Assembly (NCBI GenBank): GCA_030053995.1
Contig: JASGCP010000007.1
Location: forward strand, 1 to 37,867
Source of the DNA: Phycisphaerales bacterium
GTDB lineage: Bacteria; Bacteroidota; Bacteroidia; Chitinophagales; Chitinophagaceae
Direction: 5' to 3'
Length of the DNA stretch: 37,867 bases
In this document: one piece after another, positions 8,197 to 15,705 of the stretch
Layout: every line of letters starts with the position of its first letter
Position numbering within the stretch: the stretch's first letter is position 1
Translations under genes and position numbers: made by a program
Notes under the pieces: model-generated
Seen by the model: the letters and a program-made list of their open reading frames with translations, nothing else
Databases searched by the model: none
Told to the model about the DNA's origin: nothing

Positions 8197-8601
8197 ATGA
8201 AGTCTAAAATATTTATCTCCAGTGCTTTATTTTTATGTTACCTATTTTGTGTACAACCCAATGTTCATGCTCAACAAAATCAAGGAATAGGAAAATTTAC
8301 TACAATTGCCTTGTCTGATGTTGATAAGCATATAGGAGAAAAAGTACAAGTTTGTGGTAAAATTTTTGGTGGTAAATTTTTAGCAAAGTCAGATAAAAAA
8401 GTAACCTTGCTTAATATGGGTGCCCCCTTTCCTAATGCACCCCTCACTTTGGCTATTCCTCATTCTGACTCTTTGAATATACCTGCTCCACCCGAACAAT
8501 ATTTTAACAATCAAGAAGTATGTGTTCAAGGGTTACTTACAAAATACAAAGACAAGGTCATTATTCGAATACATCATTTAAGTCAAATCACGCAACAGTA
8601 G
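8197..8601 (+). CDS. Secreted small OB-fold-like protein
   Basis: A 134-residue protein with a signal peptide (MKSKIFISSALFLCYLF..., cleavage probably after VHA near residue 26). The mature part (IALSDVDKHIGEKVQVCGKI ... VCVQGLLTKYKDKVIIRI) has the alternating beta pattern and the 'G-x-x-V-x-V-x-G' spacing of exported OB-fold domains. I chose ATG 8197 rather than TTG 8170 because the promoter box overlaps the latter and the signal peptide begins at 8197. The gene is followed after 27 nt by the deacetylase gene and may be cotranscribed with it. A ligand or partner cannot be named; the fold call is an inference from pattern. Confidence 0.65.
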   Translation: MKSKIFISSALFLCYLFCVQPNVHAQQNQGIGKFTTIALSDVDKHIGEKVQVCGKIFGGKFLAKSDKKVTLLNMGAPFPNAPLTLAIPHSDSLNIPAPPEQYFNNQEVCVQGLLTKYKDKVIIRIHHLSQITQQ

Positions 8602-8628
8602 TTAAGAGCTGATCATAAAAATATAATA

Positions 8629-9564
8629 ATGTACGCCAACAAAAGTTTGATAAAAAAAAATATGTTGCAACGAACACATATTTTTTATTGTGCATTATTA
8701 TTCATTGCTTTGCTCATGCCCGCCTGTCAAAAAGCTAGAGGTACCCGTGCACTCCAGAATGATAGCCTATTAACTAAAAATACACCTGATTCTTTATTGC
8801 CAGAAATGCAGTCGGCTGTACCAATTACTAACGCATCAGCTTTGTCCGATTCTTTTGTAGAAGATACAAACAAATACTATGTGTATTTAACATTTGATGA
8901 TGGACCGCAAAGAGGAACCCTTACTTGTCTAAATATCTTTAAAAAGTTAGGTGTAAAAGCTACTTTTTTCATTATTGCTAATAATTTATATGATAAACAA
9001 CAAATTAACATTTTAGAAAAAATCAGATCAAATTATCCCAATATTGAAATAGGGAACCATAGTTTTTCACATGCCGATAGTCATTATAAGAAATTTTATA
9101 GTCATCCCGATTCTGCCTTGTTAGATTTTCTGGTAGCCCAAACAATGATTGATCCACTTTTTAAAATTATCCGATTACCTGGTAGAAGTGCATGGGTTAA
9201 TCAATCTGGATTAGGGCATGTTTCTAAGGAATTAAAACCGCTTTGTCATTTGTTAGACAGCATGGGGTTTGATGTAATTGGATGGGATGAGGAATGGAAT
9301 TTTACAAGAGATAAATTTTGCAATCCGGTTGAGTCGCCGGGTGTTTTGGCACGCAGAATTAAAAATGACTTATATATGAATAAGTGTAATACACCGAAAC
9401 ACTTAGTTTTGTTGGCTCATGATAGAATGTTCCGTGCCCCTAATTATGCTGACTCTTTATATAAGATGATAAGCATCCTTAAAGAAGACCCCAGAATTAC
9501 ATTTGAAATCATTTCACACTACCCACACTTAAAAAACAACCGTTCAGCAACATCAACTCGTTAA
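8629..9564 (+). CDS. Lipoprotein polysaccharide deacetylase (NodB domain, CE4)
   Basis: A 311-residue carbohydrate esterase family 4 protein, expected to remove N- or O-acetyl groups from an envelope polysaccharide or peptidoglycan. A hydrophobic signal ends in LLMPAC, so Cys33 is the likely lipidation site; a Ser/Thr-rich linker follows. The NodB domain starts with YVYLTFDDGP (84-93, the metal-binding and base Asp pair) and IGNHSFSHA (141-149, the two metal-binding His). RLPGR near 188 is the third CE4 motif, and LLAHD near 265 resembles the last (L-x-H-D). The start could instead be the ATG at 8662, which begins the signal peptide directly. Substrate unknown. Confidence 0.85.
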   Translation: MYANKSLIKKNMLQRTHIFYCALLFIALLMPACQKARGTRALQNDSLLTKNTPDSLLPEMQSAVPITNASALSDSFVEDTNKYYVYLTFDDGPQRGTLTCLNIFKKLGVKATFFIIANNLYDKQQINILEKIRSNYPNIEIGNHSFSHADSHYKKFYSHPDSALLDFLVAQTMIDPLFKIIRLPGRSAWVNQSGLGHVSKELKPLCHLLDSMGFDVIGWDEEWNFTRDKFCNPVESPGVLARRIKNDLYMNKCNTPKHLVLLAHDRMFRAPNYADSLYKMISILKEDPRITFEIISHYPHLKNNRSATSTR

Positions 9565-9600
9565 TTATCTGTAGAAATACTATGCTCAGTTTCTTTTTTA

Positions 9601-9819
9601 GCTCTATGACGAAATAAGTGAGTAAGTTAGTTACATTTTATATTTAATTACCGTTGAGGATATCAGCAAAACGCCCTCAGAGGAAGGGCTTGATTTTTTA
9701 TTTGTTTCTTTCTTTTGTATCAAGACAAAAGAAAGAAAAATAACCTTATAAAATACCAAATTGTCATTTTTAAAGTCATCAAACTTCTAACATTTTACCC
9801 ACCCTTTTCGTCATAGAGC
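9601..9819 (+). mobile_element. R2 miniature inverted-repeat element, short copy
   Basis: Left end GCTCTATGACGAAATAAGTG and right end CACCCTTTTCGTCATAGAGC form terminal inverted repeats. It shares the left 90 bp and right 110 bp of the full element at 17972-18383 but lacks the central palindrome. A perfect hairpin, CTTTCTTTTG (9708-9717) with CAAAAGAAAG (9726-9735), is kept. No ORF. It lies at the left border of the restriction-modification pair. Confidence 0.8.
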
Positions 9820-9954
9820 ATCTTTTTTAAATCAAGTATTAACTAAACCTTTGTAATTAAAGCAACTATAACTTGTACGATGGCGGAGATAAGCATATAA
9901 AACACATCAAAGTAAAATATCATTAAAACCCAAGCACATCCCTTAATTTTTGAG

Positions 9955-9962
9955 TAAATTTG
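9955..9962 (+). promoter_or_regulatory. -7 box for the methyltransferase gene
   Basis: TAAATTTG, a TAnnTTTG match, 27 nt before the ATG at 9990. It overlaps the in-frame TTG at 9960, arguing against that start. Confidence 0.5.
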
Positions 9963-9989
9963 TATATTGAAGCCAATTTAAAACTACGA

Positions 9990-11336
9990 ATGATAACAAA
10001 GGACATTATTAAGGAAATGAAGCAACAAGGACATGGTGCCATCGCTAACCTTGTGAAAAGTCAACATGATGTTGGAACAATCAATTTTATTCTTGAACAT
10101 TTAGGACAACTCCCCAGCAATTTTGATAGCTCATTTTTGTACGAACTTTTAACCCATCAACATCATCAAGTACGACTCAATGCCGTTAAAAATATTGGGA
10201 AACTTAACAGCAAAACAGATATTTCAAAACTTTCGGATCGCTATAAGATAGAAACAGATACAACCGTAAGACGTGAAATAATATCTTCTATTGGCAGACA
10301 AAGAAGCACGCATAACAAACCGCTTTTATTTGATTTCTTAAATGATGAAGACCCTAAAATAGTTTGTCAAGCCATTCGTGGACTGTTGGTTTTTGAAAAA
10401 GATAAAGAGGTAGAAGATCATCTTAAGCCTTTAATAAACCACCCAAACGAAATGGTTAGAACCGTTATTTATAAAGAATATTTTGCCCAAGACAACAAAA
10501 ATGTAGATGGATTACCGCATCATGAAACCCATAATTTCCTAAAAAATGTTGTTGTCAATGCTGATGTTTTGCAAGCATTAAAATATGTTCCTGATGAAAG
10601 CGTACATCTGACTTTCACATCACCACCCTATTACAATGCAAGAGATTATTCAATATATCCAAGCTATCAAGCATATTTAGAATTTTTAGAAGAAGTTTTT
10701 AAAGAAACACACAGAATAACAAAGGAGGGACGATTTTTAATTGTCAATACCTCACCAATCATTATAGCAAGAGTTAGTCGTGCCCATGCTAGCAAACGAT
10801 ACGGTATTCCATTTGACTTGCATCCGTATTTAGTAAAAAACGGATGGGAATTTATTGATGACATCGTTTGGCTTAAACCTGAAGCCAGTGTAAAAAATAG
10901 AATTGGTGGTTTTATGCAACATCGTAAACCTTTAGGCTATAAGCCAAATGCTGTTACCGAATACTTAATGGTTTACAGGAAATCAACCGAAAAACTTTTA
11001 GATTGGAATATGCGAAGTTATGATCATCAAACTGTTGAAAACAGTAAGGTTGCAAATGGCTACGAAACAACAAATGTTTGGAAAATAGATCCTTGTTTTG
11101 ATAAAGTACATACAGCAGTCTTTCCTGTTGAATTATGTAAAAAAGTAATTCAATATTACTCATACAAGGGTTATTTGGTATTTGATCCCTTCGGCGGAAG
11201 TGGCACCGTTGGTAGAACGGCTAAAGCATTGAATAGATTATTTTTTTTGACCGAGAAAGAACAAAATATTTTCAATATATGCAAGCCCAAACTAAACCGC
11301 AAGGTATGTTCCATGAACGACAAACTAAATTTTTAA
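9990..11336 (+). CDS. HEAT-repeat DNA methyltransferase of a type II system, frameshifted near its end
   Basis: A beta-order amino-methyltransferase. From ATG 9990, residues about 45-165 are HEAT-like helical repeats. Motif IV TSPPYYNARDY follows at about 210, and motif I DPFGGSGTVGR (AdoMet binding) at about 400. SPPY favours N4-cytosine, though N6-adenine cannot be excluded. The catalytic core is intact, but the tail is not: restoring one A in the A-run at 11263-11266 gives LTEKEQKYFQYMQAQTK. The frame then stays open past the present stop to 11428, overlapping the endonuclease start by 65 nt. As written, the last 20 or so residues (IFNICKPKLNRKVCSMN...) look like out-of-frame sequence. This may be a real mutation or an assembly error. 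Confidence 0.85.
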   Translation: MITKDIIKEMKQQGHGAIANLVKSQHDVGTINFILEHLGQLPSNFDSSFLYELLTHQHHQVRLNAVKNIGKLNSKTDISKLSDRYKIETDTTVRREIISSIGRQRSTHNKPLLFDFLNDEDPKIVCQAIRGLLVFEKDKEVEDHLKPLINHPNEMVRTVIYKEYFAQDNKNVDGLPHHETHNFLKNVVVNADVLQALKYVPDESVHLTFTSPPYYNARDYSIYPSYQAYLEFLEEVFKETHRITKEGRFLIVNTSPIIIARVSRAHASKRYGIPFDLHPYLVKNGWEFIDDIVWLKPEASVKNRIGGFMQHRKPLGYKPNAVTEYLMVYRKSTEKLLDWNMRSYDHQTVENSKVANGYETTNVWKIDPCFDKVHTAVFPVELCKKVIQYYSYKGYLVFDPFGGSGTVGRTAKALNRLFFLTEKEQNIFNICKPKLNRKVCSMNDKLNF

Positions 11337-11363
11337 CATTAGAAGAATTTAAAGAAATTGTCC

Positions 11364-12272
11364 ATGACACGCACAGACCAAGTGGTAAAAAACATCATCA
11401 AACGACTTATAAAAGGACAAGATTATAGAATTGATGTAGTTGCACTTATTAACGCTGAATTTCTACAATTTGCAATTGATTTTTTTAAAAAAGTGATAGA
11501 AGCCAAACTTGCCAATAAAGATGTAACAATTGATTGGTATAAAGAAATTTTTTTGAATAGCAAATTAAGTGCTGATGAAATTGCAATTAATTCAGGACTT
11601 AACAAGAAGACGATTACCAATATGTATAATTCAGCATCTAAAGAAATTGTTATTGAGGCTTCGAATGAGCACTACGACATATTACATCAATCAATAAGTC
11701 GCATGATTGAAAACGAAAATGACATTGATCTAACACTAACAATTAAACTCCGAGGTGTTAGTGTTGAATTGAACATCAACGAAAGTCTTATTGTAATTAA
11801 TACGCTTGCAGTAAAGCGATCGGCTCTTCGCGGTGGACTTTGGAGTACGGCAGGAAAACGCGTTGAGAAATACCTAATGGCTACGCTTTGTAAACTTTAT
11901 TCTGTACCATTTGAGCATTTTGATCAAAGCAAAGTTCCTGCAAGTATGCGCGATGTTGATTTTTATTTGATCAGTAAAAACACCTACGCTCGTTGCGAAG
12001 TAAAACTAATGGGGCGTGGGAACCCCGAAAGTGCCGAAGCAATATTTGCACGAGAAACTAATGTTTTTGTAGCTGATAAATTATCTGACTTAAACAAACA
12101 ACAAGCCGATATGCTTCAGGTCAAATGGGTTGAACTGCGTAGCAATGATGGATATAATCGGTTTGGAAAAATTTTAAAAGAACTTTGTATTCCACACACT
12201 GCATTTAATGGCGATTTAGATAAATATTTAGATAACATATTGACCGAGTTATTCGATGAATATGCAACATAA
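11364..12272 (+). CDS. Type II restriction endonuclease, CfrBI-like
   Basis: A 302-residue partner of the methyltransferase gene before it. The N-terminal half is helical and contains a helix-turn-helix-like run (SADEIAINSGLNKKTITNMY, about 70-90). The C-terminal half holds RDVDFYLI near 196 followed by CEVKLMGRG near 211, giving the D...ExK arrangement of a PD-(D/E)XK nuclease. The sequence resembles proteins annotated as the CfrBI family; if right, the site would be CCWWGG-like, but that is inference from memory. ATG 11364 is preferred over TTG 11358. It is in the same reading frame as the present methyltransferase stop but 27 nt on. No controller (C) protein gene was found. Confidence 0.7.
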   Translation: MTRTDQVVKNIIKRLIKGQDYRIDVVALINAEFLQFAIDFFKKVIEAKLANKDVTIDWYKEIFLNSKLSADEIAINSGLNKKTITNMYNSASKEIVIEASNEHYDILHQSISRMIENENDIDLTLTIKLRGVSVELNINESLIVINTLAVKRSALRGGLWSTAGKRVEKYLMATLCKLYSVPFEHFDQSKVPASMRDVDFYLISKNTYARCEVKLMGRGNPESAEAIFARETNVFVADKLSDLNKQQADMLQVKWVELRSNDGYNRFGKILKELCIPHTAFNGDLDKYLDNILTELFDEYAT

Positions 12273-12306
12273 CAACTAAAGAATAAATAATTCTTTTCAA
12301 CCTCAA

Positions 12307-12422
12307 CTAATACGCCACCGGAAAATGCTCGGCTATTACCCTATTGCTTAAACTTGCATTTTGTAGTTGATTAGTACCGTTTTCAACTAATTCCATTCAG
12401 CAGAAGTAAATTTTGGCAACTC
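12307..12422 (-). pseudogene. Decayed gene fragment, possibly DUF2958-like
   Basis: The minus strand reads ELPKFTSAEWN, then after a one-base frame change LVENGTNQLQNASLSNRV and IAEHFPVAY before a stop. The pattern recalls the N-terminus of DUF2958-type proteins of plasmids and conjugative elements, where a 'FPV' block precedes the core. The assignment is weak; that this is a coding remnant is more secure. The rest of 12273-12632 shows no gene. Confidence 0.35.
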
Positions 12423-12632
12423 AATGTTTATCTAAATGAAACTAAAAAGCATTTTTAACAATTTTATCGCAGTAAAAATAGTTGAAAAGCATTCTACCTA
12501 AAAACTGAATCGTACTTGCAAATTTTAGGTTCCAAACGATTGATTATAATTTGGAATACCAGTTATTTTAGATACGATTTACGACCATAGCCATCTGTAA
12601 AAACTTGCCCCTTAGTTTATTGAATTATTTAC

Positions 12633-12640
12633 TAAATTTG
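12633..12640 (+). promoter_or_regulatory. -7 box for the GNAT gene
   Basis: TAAATTTG matches TAnnTTTG, 38 nt before the ATG at 12679. No distinct -33 TTTG. Confidence 0.45.
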
Positions 12641-12678
12641 TGAACTCTTAAACACATTTCTTATATATCTTAACTTTT

Positions 12679-13263
12679 ATGGATGAACATCCCAGCGATA
12701 TTATAGTCCGCGTGGCCATTCCTGAAGATGCACAATATGCGGAAATTATATGTAAGGAAATAGAAGATTCTGCAAAAATAAGGGGCACGGGTATTGCTAA
12801 AAGATCGGTGGAGTATATTGTTGCTAAAATTTGTTTAGGAAAATCCGTTGTGGCAATTCAAAGAGATGGTACTTGGGTTGGTTTTTCATATATGGATAGT
12901 TATGAAAACGACTCTTTTGTATCAAATAGTAGTCTGATTGTAGCACCTGCCTATAGAAACACGGGTATTGCAAAGCGGATTAAGCAAATGATTTTTGATT
13001 TGAGTAGAAAAACTTATCCGCATGCAAAGATATTTTCTATTACGACAGGACTAGCGGTTATGAAAATGAATTCTGAATTAGGTTATGTACCGGTTACCTT
13101 TGCCATGCTTCCCCAGGAGAACAACTTCTGGGATGGCTGTAAAGGCTGTGTTAACTATTCTATTCTATCTTCAAAAAATCGAAAAAATTGTTTGTGTACG
13201 GCTCTGTTGTATGACCCACAAGCAAAAAATAAAAAGTCATTGTCTAATGACGAAAATGAGTGA
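12679..13263 (+). CDS. GNAT acetyltransferase with cysteine-rich tail
   Basis: A 194-residue GCN5-related acyltransferase. The fold runs from VRVAIPEDAQYAEII (about 10-24) through SSLIVAPAYRNTGIAKRIK (about 84-102). The latter holds the acetyl-CoA pyrophosphate loop in the form R-N-T-G-I-A rather than the classic Q-x-x-G-x-G/A. LAVMKMNSELGYVPV follows (about 122-136). A distinct tail contains GCKGC (CxxC) and NCLC (CxC), which could bind a metal. Close homologues in Bacteroidota, as I recall them, sit beside argG in arginine biosynthesis clusters; no arg gene is seen here. The substrate is unknown. Confidence 0.75.
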   Translation: MDEHPSDIIVRVAIPEDAQYAEIICKEIEDSAKIRGTGIAKRSVEYIVAKICLGKSVVAIQRDGTWVGFSYMDSYENDSFVSNSSLIVAPAYRNTGIAKRIKQMIFDLSRKTYPHAKIFSITTGLAVMKMNSELGYVPVTFAMLPQENNFWDGCKGCVNYSILSSKNRKNCLCTALLYDPQAKNKKSLSNDENE

Positions 13264-13311
13264 TTAAGGCAATAGGTTAGTCATTTATGTACCTATAAAT
13301 TTTATATCAAT

Positions 13312-14016
13312 ATGTTATTTAAAATAGCGTGGTGGAAGTGGTTAACGATGGGGCTACTGTTATATGTTTGCATGGATGGTTTCTTTGTACCAGTACCTTT
13401 TTTAGATGGGCGATTACAAGAAACGATACGAAATTTATTTTTTCATGTACCTATGTGGTTTGGTATGATGATTTTATTAACGGTATCGGTTATCTATGCC
13501 ATTAAATTTTTACATGCCGGTTATCCTTATTATGATCTTGTGTCGCACACATTTGCACAAACGGGTATTTTGTTTGGTTTTTTAGGTATAACCACTGGGG
13601 CGGTATGGGCAAAATATCAATGGGGCATGGCATGGAGTGGTGATCCCAAACAAAATGGTGCTGCTTTGGCGTTATTAATATATTTAGCGTACATAGTTTT
13701 GCGGGGTACGGGTAAAAATACAACTTCTACCGATAAAATAGCACGATTGGCAGCCGTATATAACATATTTGCTTTTTTTATGCTTTTCCCTACAATTTGG
13801 ATATTGCCAAGACTTACTGAATCCTTGCATCCGGGTGGGCGGGGTAGTATGGGTAACCCTGGTCTTAATGGAGCAGATTTATCGCCAGCTTTGCGTATGG
13901 TTTTTTGGCCTGCCGTTTTTGGTTGGACATTATTAGGTGTTTGGATATCGTGCGTTCATGTTAAAATCAAACAGTTTCGCCTACAATCAACAATTTTCCA
14001 TCAACACAATCGCTAA
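13312..14016 (+). CDS. ccmC: Cytochrome c maturation heme-handling membrane protein CcmC
   Basis: A 234-residue inner-membrane protein with about six transmembrane segments, acting in heme delivery for c-type cytochrome assembly. FFHVPMWFGMM (about 43-53) and SLHPGG (about 171-176) supply the two conserved histidines flanking the periplasmic tryptophan-rich motif. That motif is seen as WAKYQWGMAWSGDPKQNGA (about 99-117), the Bacteroidota form of WGxxWxWDPR. Length fits CcmC, not the larger CcmF or CcsA. ccmD follows after 5 nt. ccmA, ccmB and ccmE are not adjacent, unlike many ccm operons. Confidence 0.92.
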   Translation: MLFKIAWWKWLTMGLLLYVCMDGFFVPVPFLDGRLQETIRNLFFHVPMWFGMMILLTVSVIYAIKFLHAGYPYYDLVSHTFAQTGILFGFLGITTGAVWAKYQWGMAWSGDPKQNGAALALLIYLAYIVLRGTGKNTTSTDKIARLAAVYNIFAFFMLFPTIWILPRLTESLHPGGRGSMGNPGLNGADLSPALRMVFWPAVFGWTLLGVWISCVHVKIKQFRLQSTIFHQHNR

Positions 14017-14021
14017 ATTTT

Positions 14022-14249
14022 ATGTTACAATTTTTAAAGAAAATTTCACTGTTTATCATCTTCCAATTTTTAACGATCATTGCTATGTCGCAAAATCTTG
14101 AGCAACAGGCACAAGCCCCTAAATCTATACTTTACCAAGATGGTAAAATTTTTGTTGTGTTCTTAGTTTTATTAATAATACTGGTAGGTATATTTATTTA
14201 TCTGATTACTTTAGATAGAAAAATTACTAAACTTTTACAGAATAAATAG
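14022..14249 (+). CDS. ccmD: CcmD-like small membrane protein
   Basis: A 75-residue protein with an N-terminal hydrophobic segment (about 7-23, possibly a signal) and a second transmembrane helix (KIFVVFLVLLIILVGIFIYL, about 42-61), then a short basic tail with RKITKLL. The last helix and basic tail after a 'YQDGK' block match the Bacteroidota CcmD family, which helps release holo-CcmE. It is cotranscribed with ccmC (gap 5 nt). The call rests mainly on position and topology. Confidence 0.75.
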   Translation: MLQFLKKISLFIIFQFLTIIAMSQNLEQQAQAPKSILYQDGKIFVVFLVLLIILVGIFIYLITLDRKITKLLQNK

Positions 14250-14339
14250 TAGGCACCTCTAAAAATTGGAGGGACTATTTATGCAATGGTAACTAACTTT
14301 TAACAATTATCATTTTTAATATCTAATTAATTAGTTACC

Positions 14340-14438
14340 CATTAATCATTAAAAAAATCATTAAACATTAATGGAACACCACAAAAAATGATTTAGCATG
14401 GTTCACTCATTGCACCTTAAAACGACATTTTTTATTTT
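14340..14438 (+). repeat. R1 core and AT-rich shared blocks upstream of the hydrolase gene
   Basis: CACCACAAAAAATGATTTAGC (within 14377-14397) is an R1 core. Before it, CATTAATCATTAAA (14340-14353) is the reverse complement of a tandem unit at 34831-34858. After it, TTGCACCTTAAAACGAC and an ATTTTTTATTTT run (14410-14438) closely match 34867-34896. The block fills the gap between ccmD and the hydrolase gene. Confidence 0.6.
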
Positions 14439-14466
14439 GCAAACAACAGATTCTATCTTAAATTTG
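14436..14466 (+). promoter_or_regulatory. Promoter of the hydrolase gene
   Basis: TTTG (14436-14439), 19 nt, then TAAATTTG (14459-14466): a full Bacteroidota -33/-7 pair, 37 nt before the ATG at 14504. Confidence 0.65.
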
Positions 14467-14503
14467 CATCAAAACAGTTCAAAAAATTACCCACAGCCTA
14501 CCG

Positions 14504-15466
14504 ATGCGAAACTTCTTATTTTTATTAATGCTTATCCTTTTCAGTACTTCAATTTCTTGGAGTAAGCAAGTAGTAGAAACTAGCGAAGGATATATACCAG
14601 TTAAGGGTGGAAAAATTTGGTATCAGGTGGTTGGTAGTTTGAAACAAAACCCGCCAATTTTATTATTACATGGGGGACCCGGATGTCCTAGCTATTATTT
14701 AAAACCTTTACATGCCCTTAGTGCAGACCGTCCTGTTATTTTTTTTGATCAATTAGGTGCAGGCCATTCTACACGCATAACGGATACTGCCTTGATGACC
14801 ATAGATAACTTTGTAGAACAAGTAGAAACTGTAGTCAAATATTTAGGGTTAAAGGATTATTATTTGTACGGTCAATCATGGGGAACAATGCTCGCCACAG
14901 ATTTTTATAGTAAATATCCTGAAGGTATTCGTGCTATCATTCTCTCAAACCCTTCAATAAACATGCACCTTTGGGAGCATGATGCACAAATACTAATCAG
15001 TACCTTACCCGATTCTATTCAAACCATTATCAAAAAAGGTGAGCAGGATATTAATTATACTAAGTCCGACGCTTATCAGCGTGCAATCGTATTTTATTAC
15101 CATCAATTTGTTGCAAGAAAACAACCATGGGCTCCTGATTTAGATAGCAGTGTAGCACAAATGTCTGATACGATTTATCACTATATGGTAGGTCCTAGTG
15201 AGTTTACTATTAATGGTACTTTAAAAGATTACAATCACACTCATTTATTAAAACAATTTAAGGTGCCTACGCTATATATTTACGGTCAGTACGATGAAGT
15301 GCGTCCCAGTACAATCCGGTATTATCAAGCACACACTAATAATGCGATAATAAAAATGATACCGGCCGCAGCTCATGTTACCATGCAAGATCAGCCGACG
15401 CTCTATAATGAATCTTTATCTAATTTTTTGACACACTTAGATAAAATTCAATCTGACAAACGATAA
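14504..15466 (+). CDS. Secreted alpha/beta hydrolase, proline iminopeptidase type (S33)
   Basis: A 320-residue exported hydrolase. A signal peptide (about 1-20) is followed by an alpha/beta-hydrolase fold. LLHGGPGCPSYYL (about 53-65) is the oxyanion HGGPG motif of the prolyl iminopeptidase group. FFDQLGAGHS follows (about 82-91). GQSWG (about 123-127) is the nucleophile elbow with Ser125. YGQYDEVRP near 263 and AAHVTMQDQP near 288 supply the acid and His. Family knowledge suggests removal of N-terminal proline from peptides, but lipase-like substrates occur in this fold. It is a single gene with its own promoter. Confidence 0.88.
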   Translation: MRNFLFLLMLILFSTSISWSKQVVETSEGYIPVKGGKIWYQVVGSLKQNPPILLLHGGPGCPSYYLKPLHALSADRPVIFFDQLGAGHSTRITDTALMTIDNFVEQVETVVKYLGLKDYYLYGQSWGTMLATDFYSKYPEGIRAIILSNPSINMHLWEHDAQILISTLPDSIQTIIKKGEQDINYTKSDAYQRAIVFYYHQFVARKQPWAPDLDSSVAQMSDTIYHYMVGPSEFTINGTLKDYNHTHLLKQFKVPTLYIYGQYDEVRPSTIRYYQAHTNNAIIKMIPAAAHVTMQDQPTLYNESLSNFLTHLDKIQSDKR

Positions 15467-15600
15467 TAAAAAAAAATAGGTAGTTCTTTAAAAATTGTTT
15501 TGGTGTTCAGGAGTTAAAATTTACCTGTTATAATTATTTGTAGAAAAAATAATTATCTAAAAAAGTAAATAAGCATTCTGTAATAAAACTAACTTAGACA
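15467..15600. other. Intergenic region between hydrolase and feoB
   Basis: AT-rich with no gene. A 9-bp AT-only inverted repeat, ATAATTATT (15530-15538) with AATAATTAT (15548-15556), could be a weak end-of-transcript structure for the hydrolase gene. Confidence 0.3.
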
Positions 15601-15608
15601 TAATTTTG
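15601..15608 (+). promoter_or_regulatory. -7 box upstream of feoB
   Basis: TAATTTTG matches TAnnTTTG, 97 nt before the ATG at 15706. No clear -33 element and no Fur-like palindrome noticed. Confidence 0.4.
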
Positions 15609-15705
15609 CTGAGGGGTTAAAAATGAATCAATAGTTAATAAAAAAAATTGTCATAATCTGATAAGCGTTTGAGCTTATTCTGATAAAGATAATTAATTAC
15701 GCAAT

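Noticed and set aside
14340-14353. Repeats of TTAATGATTAATG type as a CRISPR-like or iteron array
   Set aside because: Only two tandem units at 34831 and scattered inverted copies elsewhere, with no spacing regularity or replication gene.
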